A stretch of 64,000 nucleotides of DNA from Martelella limonii (GTDB lineage Bacteria; Pseudomonadota; Alphaproteobacteria; Rhizobiales; Rhizobiaceae). The notes beneath the pieces are model-generated. The model was given only the letters and a program-made list of their open reading frames with translations, had not been told where the DNA came from and searched no databases. Of the stretch, positions 1 through 9,031 are shown one piece after another. The first letter of the stretch is position 1; every line of letters begins with the position of its first letter. The stretch lies in NCBI RefSeq assembly GCF_013344475.1, contig NZ_JABUOU010000002.1:186001-250000 (forward strand). Reading direction: 5' to 3'. The position numbers and the translations under genes are program-made.

Positions 1-7
1 GGTCGTA

Positions 8-496
8 TCAAGCTTCCTTCGACAGCGCCTCGTTGATATCGTCCTGAATGTCTTCCGGCTTCTCTGTCGGCGCGTAGCGCTTGACCGGCTCGCCGTCGCG
101 GCCGATGAGGAACTTGGTGAAGTTCCACTTGATCATGCCGGAGCCGAGAAAGCCGGGCCGTTCCTTCTTCAGATATTTGAACAGCGGATGGGCATCGTCG
201 CCATTGACGTTGATTTTCGCGAACATCGGGAACTCGATGTCGAACTTGGTCTTGCAGAACTGGGCGATCTCCGCCTCGTCGCCCGGCTCCTGACCGCCGA
301 ACTGATTGCAGGGAAAGCCAAGGACGGCAAAGGCCTGGTCCTTGTATTTTTCATGCAGCATCTCAAGCCCCTCATATTGCGGAGTGAACCCGCAGGCGCT
401 TGCTGTGTTGACGATCAGCAGCACATGGCCACGGAAATCGGCAAGGCTGACCTCCTCGCCGGTGATGCTCCGTGCGGTAAATTCATAGACGCTCAT
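8..496 (-). CDS. Glutathione peroxidase family protein
   Basis: Thiol peroxidase that reduces hydrogen and lipid hydroperoxides, probably with thioredoxin or glutathione as donor. The 162-residue product has the family's three signatures in order: NTASACGFTPQY with the peroxidatic cysteine (Cys, not selenocysteine), GFPCNQFGGQEPG with the catalytic glutamine, and IKWNFTKFLIGRDG with the tryptophan. I chose the ATG at 496 (MSVYEFTARS) because the family normally starts a few residues before the first beta strand; the frame stays open upstream to 580 but those 28 residues look non-coding and run into the brnTA promoter. It lacks the tetramerisation loop, like other bacterial BtuE-type enzymes. 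It stands alone, divergent from brnT. Confidence 0.93.
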   Translation of the reverse strand: MSVYEFTARSITGEEVSLADFRGHVLLIVNTASACGFTPQYEGLEMLHEKYKDQAFAVLGFPCNQFGGQEPGDEAEIAQFCKTKFDIEFPMFAKINVNGDDAHPLFKYLKKERPGFLGSGMIKWNFTKFLIGRDGEPVKRYAPTEKPEDIQDDINEALSKEA

Positions 497-565
497 GTAT
501 GTCCTCGAATAGAGCTTGATTGCCTCCATTGTGGCGCTGCAGGTCTTGGGTTTCAAGCAGCCATA

Positions 566-594
566 TTGAGGGGTGTACACTATTCGTGTATTCT
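566..594 (+). promoter_or_regulatory. Candidate brnTA promoter with palindromic operator
   Basis: A TTGAGG hexamer (566-571) and TATTCT (589-594) are separated by 17 bp, a good sigma-70 geometry 30 bp before the brnT start. The spacer holds the perfect 8-bp palindrome GTGTACAC (573-580), followed by a partial repeat GTGTAT (586-591). BrnT-BrnA complexes are known to repress their own promoter, so this palindrome is a reasonable operator. The assignment is inference from position and symmetry only. Confidence 0.45.
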
Positions 595-624
595 TATTGC
601 GTTGCCAGTTGTGGGGATGCTGGT

Positions 625-927
625 ATGGAATTCGAATGGGACGAGCTGAAACGTCTGCGGGTGCTCGATGAGCATGGTGTTGACCTGCTTTACGCCGCTC
701 TTATTTTTGAGGGAGCGGTGCTGACACGCGTTGATGATCGCCGCGATTACGGCGAAAGGCGAGAGATTTCGCTCGGTATGGTCGAGGGAGAGTGTTTTGT
801 GGACGTGCACACGGAGCGCGACGGCATTTGCCGGCTGATCACCGCCTGGAAAGGAGGACGAAATGAACGAACCATCTATGAAACGAGCCTCGCTCGCGGA
901 GTTGCGGGCGAGGAAGGCCCGGGGTGA
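625..927 (+). CDS. brnT: BrnT family ribonuclease toxin
   Basis: Toxin of a type II toxin-antitoxin pair. BrnT proteins have a RelE-like fold and cleave RNA to stop translation under stress. The 100-residue product begins MEFEWDELKRLRVLDEHGVD, the usual BrnT opening (FEWD, then KHGV-like), continues with a strand carrying DYGERREISLG, then VDVHTERDGICRLITAWKGGRNERTIYE, which matches the HTER...RIISAR...E-R-YE core. The ATG at 625 is chosen because upstream codons are not family-like. It overlaps the antitoxin gene by 65 bp, longer than the few bases usual for this family, so the last 20 or so residues after IYE may be an extension. Expression is probably autoregulated. Confidence 0.9.
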   Translation: MEFEWDELKRLRVLDEHGVDLLYAALIFEGAVLTRVDDRRDYGERREISLGMVEGECFVDVHTERDGICRLITAWKGGRNERTIYETSLARGVAGEEGPG

Positions 928-1141
928 ACTGAAAAACGGCGCTGATGCCAGCGAAGGCGAAAGCCTAGGCGTGAAATTTTGGTCGAAAGCCGAGATCAAG
1001 GCACCCGAGAGAAAACGGTCGGTGCACCTCAAACTCGATTCGGATGTCTTCAGCTTCTTCTATGAGCAGGCCGACGGCAAGGGGCATCTGACGCAGATGC
1101 AGGCCGTGTTGAAAGCCTATGCGGATGCCCACCGCCGTTGA
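863..1141 (+). CDS. brnA: BrnA family antitoxin
   Basis: Antitoxin partner of BrnT. It binds and neutralises the toxin through its N-terminal region and binds the promoter through a C-terminal ribbon-helix-helix. The 92-residue product has the BrnA pattern: a charged N-terminus (residues 1-50), then KRSVHLKLDSDVFSFFYEQ as the DNA-binding strand plus helix, and HLTQMQAVLKAYADAH as the last helix. A GGAGG ribosome binding site lies just before the ATG, inside brnT. The toxin-first order is typical. It ends 24 bp before the convergent ychF stop. Confidence 0.9.
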   Translation: MNEPSMKRASLAELRARKARGELKNGADASEGESLGVKFWSKAEIKAPERKRSVHLKLDSDVFSFFYEQADGKGHLTQMQAVLKAYADAHRR

Positions 1142-1165
1142 GCGGCAGGCATGTTCAGGGCGTGC

Positions 1166-2269
1166 CTAAGTATTGAAGCGGAAGTGGATCACGTCGCCGT
1201 CGACGACGACATATTCCTTGCCTTCGTCGCGTGCCTTGCCGGCTTCCTTGGCGCCGGTCTCGCCCTTGAAGCCGATGTAGTCGTCATAGGCGATGGTGTG
1301 GGCGCGGATGAAGCCGCGTTCGAAATCGGTGTGGATCACGCCTGCCGCAGCCGGGGCCTTGGTGCCGCGGCGGATGGTCCAGGCGCGTGTCTCCTTCGGG
1401 CCGACGGTGAAATAGGTGATCAGGTCGAGAAGCTTGTATCCGGCGCGGATCAGCCGGTCGAGGCCGGGCTCCTCAAGGCCCATTTCGGAGAGGAACAGTT
1501 CGGCTTCCTCGGCGTCGAGCTGCGCCACTTCGGCCTCGATCGCCGCCGAAATGATGACGGTCTCGGCTGCCTGGCCGGCGGCCATTTCCGCAACGGCCCT
1601 GGTGTGCGCATTGCCGTTGGCGGCATCGCCCTCGGCGACATTGCAGACGTAGAGGACAGGCTTGGAGGTCAGCAGGTTCAGAGCCTTCAGGATCTTCAGC
1701 TCTTCCGCATCGAGCTGGCCGAGAAGCCCGCGCACCGGCTTGCCGTCCTGCAGCAGCTTCAGCGAGGCATCCATCACGGGCAGCACGGCGAGTGCTTCCT
1801 TGTCCTTGCCGGTGGCGCGCTTGCGGGTCTGGTCGGCGCGGCGCTCGAGGCTTTCGAGGTCGGCGAGCATCAGCTCGGTCTCGATCGTCTCGGCGTCGGC
1901 GACCGGGTTGATGCGGCCTTCGACATGGGTGATGTCATCATCTTCGAAGCAGCGCAGCACATGCACCACGGCATCGACTTCGCGGATATTGGCGAGGAAC
2001 TGGTTGCCGAGACCTTCGCCCTTCGACGCGCCGCGTACGAGGCCTGCAATATCGACGAAGGAGATGCGGGTCGGGATGATCTCCTTCGATCCCGCAATCG
2101 CTGCCAGCGCGGTCATGCGCTCGTCCGGCACGGCGACTTCGCCGGTATTGGGCTCGATCGTGCAGAACGGGTAATTGGCTGCCTGCGCGGCCGCGGTCTT
2201 GGTCAGCGCGTTGAAGAGGGTCGACTTGCCGACATTGGGCAGGCCGACGATTCCGCATTTGAAACCCAT
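1166..2269 (-). CDS. ychF: Redox-regulated ATPase YchF (Obg-related)
   Basis: Universally conserved P-loop ATPase of the Obg/TRAFAC class that associates with ribosomes and modulates the oxidative stress response. Of its 367 residues, 9-17 are the Walker A motif GLPNVGKST, DIAGLVRGASKGEGLGNQFL is the G3/switch region, and the C-terminal TGS domain ends with the near-invariant GDVIHFRFN. The G4 region reads VCNVAEGDA rather than NKxD, the change that makes this family prefer ATP. Length is normal. It appears monocistronic, convergent with brnA and divergent from clpS. In many rhizobia it lies next to pth and rplY; those are absent here. Confidence 0.97.
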   Translation of the reverse strand: MGFKCGIVGLPNVGKSTLFNALTKTAAAQAANYPFCTIEPNTGEVAVPDERMTALAAIAGSKEIIPTRISFVDIAGLVRGASKGEGLGNQFLANIREVDAVVHVLRCFEDDDITHVEGRINPVADAETIETELMLADLESLERRADQTRKRATGKDKEALAVLPVMDASLKLLQDGKPVRGLLGQLDAEELKILKALNLLTSKPVLYVCNVAEGDAANGNAHTRAVAEMAAGQAAETVIISAAIEAEVAQLDAEEAELFLSEMGLEEPGLDRLIRAGYKLLDLITYFTVGPKETRAWTIRRGTKAPAAAGVIHTDFERGFIRAHTIAYDDYIGFKGETGAKEAGKARDEGKEYVVVDGDVIHFRFNT

Positions 2270-2487
2270 GGAATTTATCCTGCGTCTTGAATTCGTTTAT
2301 TGCGTGAGGCTATGGGCGATGATGCCTGCCAAGGTCAAGGCTCGATCGCCGAAACCGGGCTTTTCTCGCGCCGGGACTTGATAAAATGCCGGCGGAAGGG
2401 CAAAATGGACCCATTGTCGGGCGCCGCGACGGAAGGCTGCAGCCGGCACACAAATCCTCAACATATGATAGTTCAGAGAGCAAGCGC

Positions 2488-2799
2488 GTGAGCGATACGG
2501 GCGTCGATACCAAACGCAAGACCAAAACCGTGCCGAAGCTTGAACGGCCACGGCTCTACAAGGTCATTCTCGTCAACGACGACTATACCCCGCGCGACTT
2601 CGTGCTCGTGGTGCTGAAAGCCGTGTTCCGCATGAGCGAGGATCAGGGCTACAAGGTGATGATCACCGCCCACCAGAAGGGAAGCTGCGTGGTGGCGGTC
2701 TACAGCCGCGATATCGCCGAGACCAAGGCGAAGGAGGCGATCGACCTTGCGAAGGAAATCGGCTTTCCGCTGATGTTCAGGACCGAGCCGGAGGAATAG
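2488..2799 (+). CDS. clpS: ATP-dependent Clp protease adaptor ClpS
   Basis: Adaptor that binds the ClpA N-domain and delivers substrates carrying bulky N-terminal residues (N-degrons) to ClpAP. The 103-residue product has a basic unstructured tail (residues 1-25), then the core KVILVNDDYTPRDFVLVVLKAVF, whose NDDYTP and neighbouring residues form the N-degron pocket, and the final HQKGSCVVAVYSRDIAETKAKEA segment that contacts ClpA. I prefer the GTG at 2488 (VSDTGVDTKRK) because an ATG at 2465 leads to a stop and the longer in-frame version to 2386 adds low-complexity sequence. No clpA follows; a LysR gene converges from the right. Confidence 0.95.
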   Translation: MSDTGVDTKRKTKTVPKLERPRLYKVILVNDDYTPRDFVLVVLKAVFRMSEDQGYKVMITAHQKGSCVVAVYSRDIAETKAKEAIDLAKEIGFPLMFRTEPEE

Positions 2800-2811
2800 C
2801 GGCAGGGCGGT

Positions 2812-3726
2812 CTATTCCCGCTGCGGCGCCTGTGGTTGCGTGACATCCGCGAAATAGGCCTCTACCAGCCGCAAAAGCTCCTGGAATGCGGGTGAGAGCG
2901 CCGAGGTCTGGCGATAGATCGCCTTGGCGTGCCAATTCAGGAGAGGGCCCCGGTAGTCCAGCACGGCGAGGTCCCCGGCCTCAAGATAGGGCGCGAGCAG
3001 ATGACGCGGCGCGCCCGTCACAGCATCGCTTTCGCGCACCGCGCGAAACAGCAGTTCGTAATGGTCGGTCTGCAGCGCGATATGGGGACTGCCACCGGCA
3101 GAGGAGAGCCAGGGCAGCATTTCCACCGGCACTTCCGGCAAGGCAAGCGGATAGCGGAACAGCGTTGCTCGGTCGATCGCCTGCTGATCGGCCAGGGGGT
3201 GACCCGCCCGTGCGGCGAAGATCACCGGCTCCTCCAGAACAGTGTGCATCCGGAGAGTGCCGTCATCCGCCGGCTGGTCGGTCGAGGCGATGCCGAGGTC
3301 GATGCGGCCGGCAGCGACATCGGCAAGGATCTTCTGCGCTGTCCCGGTGTTGAGCGACAGGTGGACATTCGGAAACCTGCGGCAAAAGGCCGGAACGACC
3401 CTGCGCATGGCTCCATGGATCAGAACCGGCCCGGCGGCAAGCTTGAGCACGCCGCGTTCGCCCCCCGCGATCAGGTCCAGTTCGTCGCCAAGCCTTTGAA
3501 GGCGGGACAGGATATCGGGCGCGGCGGCGACCACATGCTGGCCGAATACAGTCAGTTCGACACCGCGCCGGGTCCTGACAAACAGGGTAACCCCAAGCGA
3601 TTCCTCAAGTTTCTGGATGCTTGCCGTCAAGGCGGGCTGCGTCAGGTTCAATTCCTGCGCGGCACGGTTGAATGTGCCGCAGCGACTGACGGCCAGGACT
3701 TGCGCCAGATGCTTTGCCGAGATCAT
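2812..3726 (-). CDS. LysR family regulator, probable regulator of the alkyl sulfate operon
   Basis: LysR-type transcription factor of 304 residues. The N-terminal winged helix-turn-helix (about residues 1-60) contains FNRAAQELNLTQPALTASIQKLEESLGVTLFVRTRRGVELT; the rest is the periplasmic-binding-like effector domain (about 90-295). It is transcribed away from the alkylsulfatase gene with 100 bp between the two start codons, the classic arrangement for a LysR activator and its target. In Pseudomonas the LysR protein SdsB plays this role for sdsA. The shared gap holds an exact inverted repeat. The effector (perhaps the alkyl sulfate or the alcohol) cannot be read from sequence. Confidence 0.9.
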   Translation of the reverse strand: MISAKHLAQVLAVSRCGTFNRAAQELNLTQPALTASIQKLEESLGVTLFVRTRRGVELTVFGQHVVAAAPDILSRLQRLGDELDLIAGGERGVLKLAAGPVLIHGAMRRVVPAFCRRFPNVHLSLNTGTAQKILADVAAGRIDLGIASTDQPADDGTLRMHTVLEEPVIFAARAGHPLADQQAIDRATLFRYPLALPEVPVEMLPWLSSAGGSPHIALQTDHYELLFRAVRESDAVTGAPRHLLAPYLEAGDLAVLDYRGPLLNWHAKAIYRQTSALSPAFQELLRLVEAYFADVTQPQAPQRE

Positions 3727-3737
3727 GGATCATGAAT

Positions 3738-3779
3738 AAATAAAATCTATAACTTCTGCAATTTAATTCGATTTTATTT
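3738..3779. promoter_or_regulatory. Inverted repeat in the lysR/alkylsulfatase gap, candidate operator
   Basis: AAATAAAAT (3738-3746) and ATTTTATTT (3771-3779) are exact reverse complements separated by 24 bp, inside the A+T-rich 100-bp gap between the divergent start codons. LysR proteins usually bind two dyad sites upstream of the target promoter. Chance is a real alternative because the region is A+T-rich. A GGGAGG ribosome binding site (3816-3821) precedes the alkylsulfatase start. Confidence 0.35.
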
Positions 3780-3826
3780 TAGGAAAAAGCCGATGTAGCA
3801 AAGGTGTCATGTTCTGGGAGGAATAG

Positions 3827-5785
3827 ATGACCTTTGGCAAGATGGCACATATCGTGCTGCTGTCGACGGTATGCATGGGAGGGTCGGCCGCCTTTGCCGA
3901 TCCGGCCAGCACCGTCACGGCAGCGCGCAATTCGGCAGTTCTGAAAGACCTCGATTTCAGCAATCGTCAGGATTTCGAGGACGCAACCCGCGGCTTCATC
4001 GCAGCCCTTGATCCCGCGATCATCACCGACGACAGCGGCGCACCCGTGTTCAATCAGGAACAGTACCGGTTCCTGGAGGGACAGGCGCCCGATACCGCCA
4101 ATCCAAGCCTCTGGCGGCAAGGGCAGCTCAACGCCATTCACGGCCTGTTCGAGGTAACCGACGGCATCTATCAGGTGCGCGGCTACGATCTTTCGAACAT
4201 GACGCTGGTTGCGGGGGAAACCGGCTGGATCGTGATCGATCCGCTGATCTCCGAGGAAACCGCGCGTGCCGGTCTCGCGCTTGCCAATGCCCGGCTTGGT
4301 GCGCGGCCCGTCGTCGCGGTGATCTATTCCCACAGCCATGCGGACCATTTTGGCGGCGTGCGCGGCGTGGTCGATCCGGAGCGGCTTGCGGCGGGCGCGG
4401 TCCAGATCATCGCCCCTTCCGGTTTCATGGAGCATGCGACCGCCGAAAACGTGATGGTCGGCAATGTCATGACCCGGCGCGCAGCCTACATGTACGGCAA
4501 TGTGCTTGAAGCCGGGCCTGAGGGTCAGATCGGCAGCGGTCTCGGCCAGACGACGTCCACCGGCACCGTGACGCTGATCCCGCCGAATGTGACCGTGTTC
4601 GAAACCGGCACGGAACTGACCGTCGATGGCGTGCCGATCGTCTTCCAGATGGCCAACGGATCCGAGGCGCCCTCGGAGTTCCTGTTCTACTTCCCGGAAA
4701 AGAAGACGCTGTGCCTCTCCGAGGTTACGAGCCACGTCATGCACAACGTCTATACCCCGCGCGGCGCGAAGATGCGTGATGCGCTGGCGTGGTCGAAATA
4801 TATCAACGAAACCATCCTGCTCTTCGGCGACGACGTCGAGGTCGCCTTTGCGGGCCATCACTGGCCGACATGGGGCAATCAGCGCATCAACGCGTTTCTG
4901 GAAGGTCAGCGCGATATCTACCGCTTCATCCACGATCAGACCGTCCGGCTTGCGAATGAAGGATATGGCCCGGTCGAAATCGCCAATATGATCACGCTGC
5001 CGGATGCGCTGGCACGGCAATTCGCAACGCGCGGCTATTACGGCAGCCTCAAGCACAACGCCGAAGCGGTCTACAACTTCTATCTCGGCTGGTTCGATGG
5101 CAATCCCGCAAACCTCGATCCGCTTCCGCCCGCAGAAAGCGGCGCGCGCTACGTCGCCTATATGGGCGGGGCGGATGCGCTTCTCGAAAAGGCGCAAGCC
5201 GCCTATGCGGAAGGCGACTACCGCTGGGTGGCGGAGGTGGTGGATCATCTCGTCTCCGCCGACCCCGCTAACACGGCCGCCCGTGCGCTGCAGGCCGATG
5301 CGCTGACGCAGCTCGGCTATCAGGCCGAAAGCGGGCCATGGCGTAATTTCTACTTGGCAGGCGCCAAGGAACTGCGCGACGGCGTGGTGCCAACGCCCGC
5401 GCCGCGCATCGGAGCCGATGTGATGGCCACGATGACACCGGAGAACTTCTTCGATTTCCTCGCCGTTCATCTCAATCCGGAGAAGGCGGGCGACCAGGCG
5501 CTGACCTTCAACTTCGACTTCACCGATGTTGATCAGCACTATGTGCTGAGCCTGAAGAACGCGGTGCTCAACAATACCGAAGGCGCGGTGGCAGAGGAGG
5601 CGGACGCCTCGTTTGCGCTGAGCCGCATGGCCTTTGGCGCACTGCTTCTGAAGAAGGCGACCTTTCAGCAATTGGCGGAAGTCGGAAAGGTGACCTTTGC
5701 GGGCGACCCTGCAGCACTCGGCGCTCTGGTGTCGATGATGGATACGTTCGATCCGTGGTTCCCGATCGTCGAGCCGGTGAGGTAG
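3827..5785 (+). CDS. Secreted alkylsulfatase (SdsA1/BDS1-like metallo-beta-lactamase fold)
   Basis: Type III linear alkylsulfatase that hydrolyses primary alkyl sulfate esters to the alcohol plus sulfate. The 652-residue product starts with a signal peptide (hydrophobic residues 6-22, likely cut after AFA at about 24), so it acts in the periplasm. The metallo-beta-lactamase domain carries HSHADH at residues 169-174, followed by GG, the dinuclear zinc motif; later histidines occur in [11 protein letters not shown] dimerisation region with [15 protein letters not shown] follows, and the last 120 residues ([20 protein letters not shown] onward) are the SCP2-like domain thought to bind the alkyl chain. 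Length matches SdsA1. First gene of an operon with alcohol, CoA-ligase and aldehyde genes. The longer chain specificity cannot be told. Confidence 0.92.
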   Translation: MTFGKMAHIVLLSTVCMGGSAAFADPASTVTAARNSAVLKDLDFSNRQDFEDATRGFIAALDPAIITDDSGAPVFNQEQYRFLEGQAPDTANPSLWRQGQLNAIHGLFEVTDGIYQVRGYDLSNMTLVAGETGWIVIDPLISEETARAGLALANARLGARPVVAVIYSHSHADHFGGVRGVVDPERLAAGAVQIIAPSGFMEHATAENVMVGNVMTRRAAYMYGNVLEAGPEGQIGSGLGQTTSTGTVTLIPPNVTVFETGTELTVDGVPIVFQMANGSEAPSEFLFYFPEKKTLCLSEVTSHVMHNVYTPRGAKMRDALAWSKYINETILLFGDDVEVAFAGHHWPTWGNQRINAFLEGQRDIYRFIHDQTVRLANEGYGPVEIANMITLPDALARQFATRGYYGSLKHNAEAVYNFYLGWFDGNPANLDPLPPAESGARYVAYMGGADALLEKAQAAYAEGDYRWVAEVVDHLVSADPANTAARALQADALTQLGYQAESGPWRNFYLAGAKELRDGVVPTPAPRIGADVMATMTPENFFDFLAVHLNPEKAGDQALTFNFDFTDVDQHYVLSLKNAVLNNTEGAVAEEADASFALSRMAFGALLLKKATFQQLAEVGKVTFAGDPAALGALVSMMDTFDPWFPIVEPVR

Positions 5786-5790
5786 GTGTC

Positions 5791-7395
5791 ATGCAGGCGT
5801 TCGACTATATCATCGTCGGCGGCGGTTCGGCAGGCGCCACGCTCGCAGGCCGCCTGAGCGAGGATCCAACGGTCACCGTCTGCCTGGTGGAAGCCGGAAG
5901 CCGTGACCGGTCGCCGCTCGTGCATGCGCCGCTCGGCGTCGCCGCATTGATCGGCACGCCGATCCACAATTACCGCTACAAATCGGTGCCGCAGAAGGGG
6001 CTGAACGGACGGCGCGGTTATCAGCCGCGCGGGCGCGGGCTCGGCGGCTCGAGTTCCATCAACGCAATGCTCTATGTCCGCGGCAACCGTTATGACTACG
6101 ATCATTGGGAAAGCCTCGGCAATGCCGGCTGGGGCTATGATGCGGTGCTGCCCTATTTCATCCGTGCGGAAGGCAACAGCGATTTTCACAATGCCTATCA
6201 TGGCAATGACGGCCCGCTTGGCGTCAGCTCGCCCTCGGACCCGAGCGATCTGAACGCCATGTTCCTGGAGGCCTGCGCGCATCAGCAGCTTCCGATCAAT
6301 CACGATTACAATGGCGCCGAGCAATACGGCGCCCACATTCTCCAGCGCACGATCCGGAACGGTGAACGCTGTTCGGCGGCGAAGGCCTACCTGACGCCCA
6401 ATCTCCATCGGCAGAACCTCACGGTGATCACCAATGCCCAAACCGAGCGGGTGGTATTCAGCGGACGTTCCGCCACCGGCATCGTTTATCGCAAGGAGGG
6501 CCAGCGCCATGAACTCAAGGCCCAGCGCGAGGTGATCGTGTCCGGCGGCGCCTTCGGCAGCCCGCAGCTCCTGATGCTCTCCGGCATCGGTCCCGCCGAG
6601 GAGCTTGAGCGTCACGGCATCACGCCTGTGCATGTGTTGCCGGGCGTGGGCCAGAATCTGCAGGACCATATCGATTACGTCATGACCTTCCGCGCCTCAT
6701 CGCGGACCCAGACTCTGGGCTTCAGCGTTGGGGGCGGCTTCAAGGTGCTGAAAGGCATCGTACAATGGGCGCGGCACCGGCGCGGGATCATCACCACCAG
6801 CATCGCCGAATCCGGCGCGTTTTTCCGCTCATCCCCGGATGTGGAGGCACCGGATCTGCAGTTGATCTTCGTCATCGGCATTGTCGATGACCACAACCGC
6901 AAGCTTCATTTCGGCAATGGCTTCAGCTGCCACGTGACGGTCGCCAGGCCGAAAAGCCGCGGGCATGTCGGGCTTGCGAGCGCCGACCCATCGAAACCAC
7001 CGGTGATTGATCTGAACTTCTTTGACAACCCGAAAGATATGGAGATTATGCTCAAGGGGGCGGAGAAAATGCGATCGATCCTGATGGATGAGGCGCTGTC
7101 GGGCGTGCGTGGCAAGCCGCTCTATGCGGCGATGATGGGGGATCGGACCGAACTGGAGCAGGATATCAGGAACCGGGCGGATACGCAGTATCATCCCGTC
7201 GGAACCTGCAAGATGGGCCATGATCCGCTGGCGGTGGTCGACAGCGAGCTCAAGGTTCACGGTGTTTCGGGTCTGCGCGTTGTCGATGCCTCGATCATGC
7301 CGACGCTGGTGACGGGAAACACCAATGCGCCGACGATCATGATCGCGGAAAAAGCGGCGGACATGATCCGCGCTGCACGCAATACGGGAGGATGA
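5791..7395 (+). CDS. GMC family FAD-dependent alcohol dehydrogenase
   Basis: Flavin-dependent dehydrogenase of the glucose-methanol-choline family, 534 residues. The FAD dinucleotide-binding motif [20 protein letters not shown] is at residues 5-24, and the second GMC signature ([17 protein letters not shown]) lies near the middle. The catalytic histidine is His468 in [11 protein letters not shown], with the second active-site position Asn510 in NTNAPT. The ATG at 5791, 5 bp after the alkylsulfatase stop, gives the correct N-terminus. In context it most likely oxidises the medium- or long-chain 1-alcohol freed by the alkylsulfatase, like AlkJ of alkane degraders. Annotation as choline dehydrogenase would be an over-call: no bet genes are nearby. 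Confidence 0.9.
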   Translation: MQAFDYIIVGGGSAGATLAGRLSEDPTVTVCLVEAGSRDRSPLVHAPLGVAALIGTPIHNYRYKSVPQKGLNGRRGYQPRGRGLGGSSSINAMLYVRGNRYDYDHWESLGNAGWGYDAVLPYFIRAEGNSDFHNAYHGNDGPLGVSSPSDPSDLNAMFLEACAHQQLPINHDYNGAEQYGAHILQRTIRNGERCSAAKAYLTPNLHRQNLTVITNAQTERVVFSGRSATGIVYRKEGQRHELKAQREVIVSGGAFGSPQLLMLSGIGPAEELERHGITPVHVLPGVGQNLQDHIDYVMTFRASSRTQTLGFSVGGGFKVLKGIVQWARHRRGIITTSIAESGAFFRSSPDVEAPDLQLIFVIGIVDDHNRKLHFGNGFSCHVTVARPKSRGHVGLASADPSKPPVIDLNFFDNPKDMEIMLKGAEKMRSILMDEALSGVRGKPLYAAMMGDRTELEQDIRNRADTQYHPVGTCKMGHDPLAVVDSELKVHGVSGLRVVDASIMPTLVTGNTNAPTIMIAEKAADMIRAARNTGG

Positions 7396-7396
7396 C

Positions 7397-9031
7397 ATGC
7401 TTGGAAAGATGATGGAACGCCCGCTGATCATCAGCGATCTGATCAGCCACGCCGCGCGCTACCACGGCGACGGCGCAATCATTTCTCGCGAGACGTCAGG
7501 CGAGGTGACGCAGACCGACTGGCGGCAGCTTGACCGCGGTGCGCGGCGGCAGGCAAGCGCGCTTCTGGCGCTCGGCCTGAATGTCGGCGACCGCGTTGCG
7601 ACGATTGCCTGGAACAACCGTCGGCATCTGCAGACCTGGTTCGCCGTCTCGGGCAGCGGGCTGGTGTGCCACACCATCAACCCGCGCCTCTCGCCCGAGC
7701 AGCTGGCGCTGATCATCAACGATGCGGGCGATCGCGTGTTGATGTTCGACAGGACCTTTCTGCCGCTGATCGTCGGCATCAAGGCCCATGTTCCGACGGT
7801 CGAGCACTTCATCCTGCTCGGCGAGCGCGACGAGGCGGCGGCAGAAGCGCTCTCCGGCCTGATGTTTCTCGATCTGATGGTCGACGCGGTTGACGATGAT
7901 TACCGATGGCCGGCGCTCGATGAGCGCCTGCCGTCATCGCTCTGCTACACATCGGGGACAACGGGCCTGCCGAAGGGCGTGCTCTACTCTCATCGCTCCA
8001 CGATGCTGCACAGCTTTTCGATATCGCTTCCCGACGCCATGAACCTGTCGGCGCGGGATGTGGTGCTGCCGGCGGTGCCGATGTTCCACGTCAATGCCTG
8101 GGGCGTGCCCTATGCGGCCGCGATGACGGGATCAACGCTCGTGCTGCCAGGCCCGGGGCTTGATGGTGACAGCCTGATCGACCTGATCGACACCTACCGT
8201 GTGACGCTCGCGCTCGGTGTGCCGACCATCTGGCAAGGGCTGCTCGCGGCGGCCCGCAAGCGGGGCAGCAGCCTTCCCTCGCTCGCGCGCACGATTGTCG
8301 GCGGAGCGGCCTGTCCGCCGGCGATGATCGACGCGTTCCGTTCGGAATTTGGCTGTGACACCATTCACGCCTGGGGCATGACCGAAACCTCGCCGCTCGG
8401 CAGCATCAACCAGCCAAAGGCCAAGCATGATCTGCTCCCTGAGGAGGAGATGACGGCGCTGCGCTGCAGCCAGGGCCGCCCGCCCTTCGGCGTCGATCTC
8501 AGGATCGTCGACGAGAACGGTGTCGAGCAGGCGCAGGATGGCGTGGCGCGCGGCCAGCTTCAGGTGCGCGGTCATTGGGTGGTCGACAGCTATTTCGGGC
8601 ACGCGCAGCGTGCAGTGACACAGGATGGCTGGTTCGACACCGGCGATATCGCCACCCTCGATGCCGACGGCTTCATGACCATTCGCGACCGGTCGAAGGA
8701 CCTGATCAAATCCGGTGGCGAGTGGATTTCCTCCGTCGAGCTCGAAAATATCGCCGTCTCTCACCCCGGCGTGAAAATGGCGGCAGCGATTGCAGCCAGA
8801 GACGAGAAATGGGGCGAGCGCCCGGTGATCATTGCGGTGAGAGCCGAAGGTTCGCAGATCGGAGAGGACGAGCTTATCGCCCATTTCAGGGGCAAGGTGA
8901 CATCCTGGCAGGTTCCCGACGCGGTCGTCTTCGTCGACAGCATTCCGATCAATGGCGCCGGCAAGATGCTGAAGACGGCATTGCGCGAGAGCCATGGCGA
9001 TGTTCTCGTCCTTCGAAAGGTCCTGTCATGA
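7397..9031 (+). CDS. Fatty acid-CoA ligase (AlkK-like)
   Basis: Acyl-adenylate-forming enzyme of 544 residues that converts a fatty acid, ATP and CoA to acyl-CoA. The P-loop-like motif [11 protein letters not shown] is at residues 184-194, [10 protein letters not shown] is the A5 substrate/ATP motif, [35 protein letters not shown] covers A7-A8, and NGAGKMLKT carries the C-terminal catalytic lysine. The sequence resembles medium/long-chain ligases such as AlkK. The start lies 1 bp after the GMC stop and its stop overlaps the aldehyde dehydrogenase start by ATGA, so the three genes are translationally coupled. The product feeds beta-oxidation. Confidence 0.9.
   Translation: MLGKMMERPLIISDLISHAARYHGDGAIISRETSGEVTQTDWRQLDRGARRQASALLALGLNVGDRVATIAWNNRRHLQTWFAVSGSGLVCHTINPRLSPEQLALIINDAGDRVLMFDRTFLPLIVGIKAHVPTVEHFILLGERDEAAAEALSGLMFLDLMVDAVDDDYRWPALDERLPSSLCYTSGTTGLPKGVLYSHRSTMLHSFSISLPDAMNLSARDVVLPAVPMFHVNAWGVPYAAAMTGSTLVLPGPGLDGDSLIDLIDTYRVTLALGVPTIWQGLLAAARKRGSSLPSLARTIVGGAACPPAMIDAFRSEFGCDTIHAWGMTETSPLGSINQPKAKHDLLPEEEMTALRCSQGRPPFGVDLRIVDENGVEQAQDGVARGQLQVRGHWVVDSYFGHAQRAVTQDGWFDTGDIATLDADGFMTIRDRSKDLIKSGGEWISSVELENIAVSHPGVKMAAAIAARDEKWGERPVIIAVRAEGSQIGEDELIAHFRGKVTSWQVPDAVVFVDSIPINGAGKMLKTALRESHGDVLVLRKVLS

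Noticed and set aside
1151-2290. Long open reading frame on the plus strand opposite ychF
   Set aside because: It is the complement of the strongly conserved ychF gene and its predicted protein is a low-complexity Gly/Val/Ala product with no family features.
3779-5671. 630-codon open frame on the minus strand opposite the alkylsulfatase
   Set aside because: Antisense to a gene with a signal peptide and zinc motif; product looks like reversed-frame noise.
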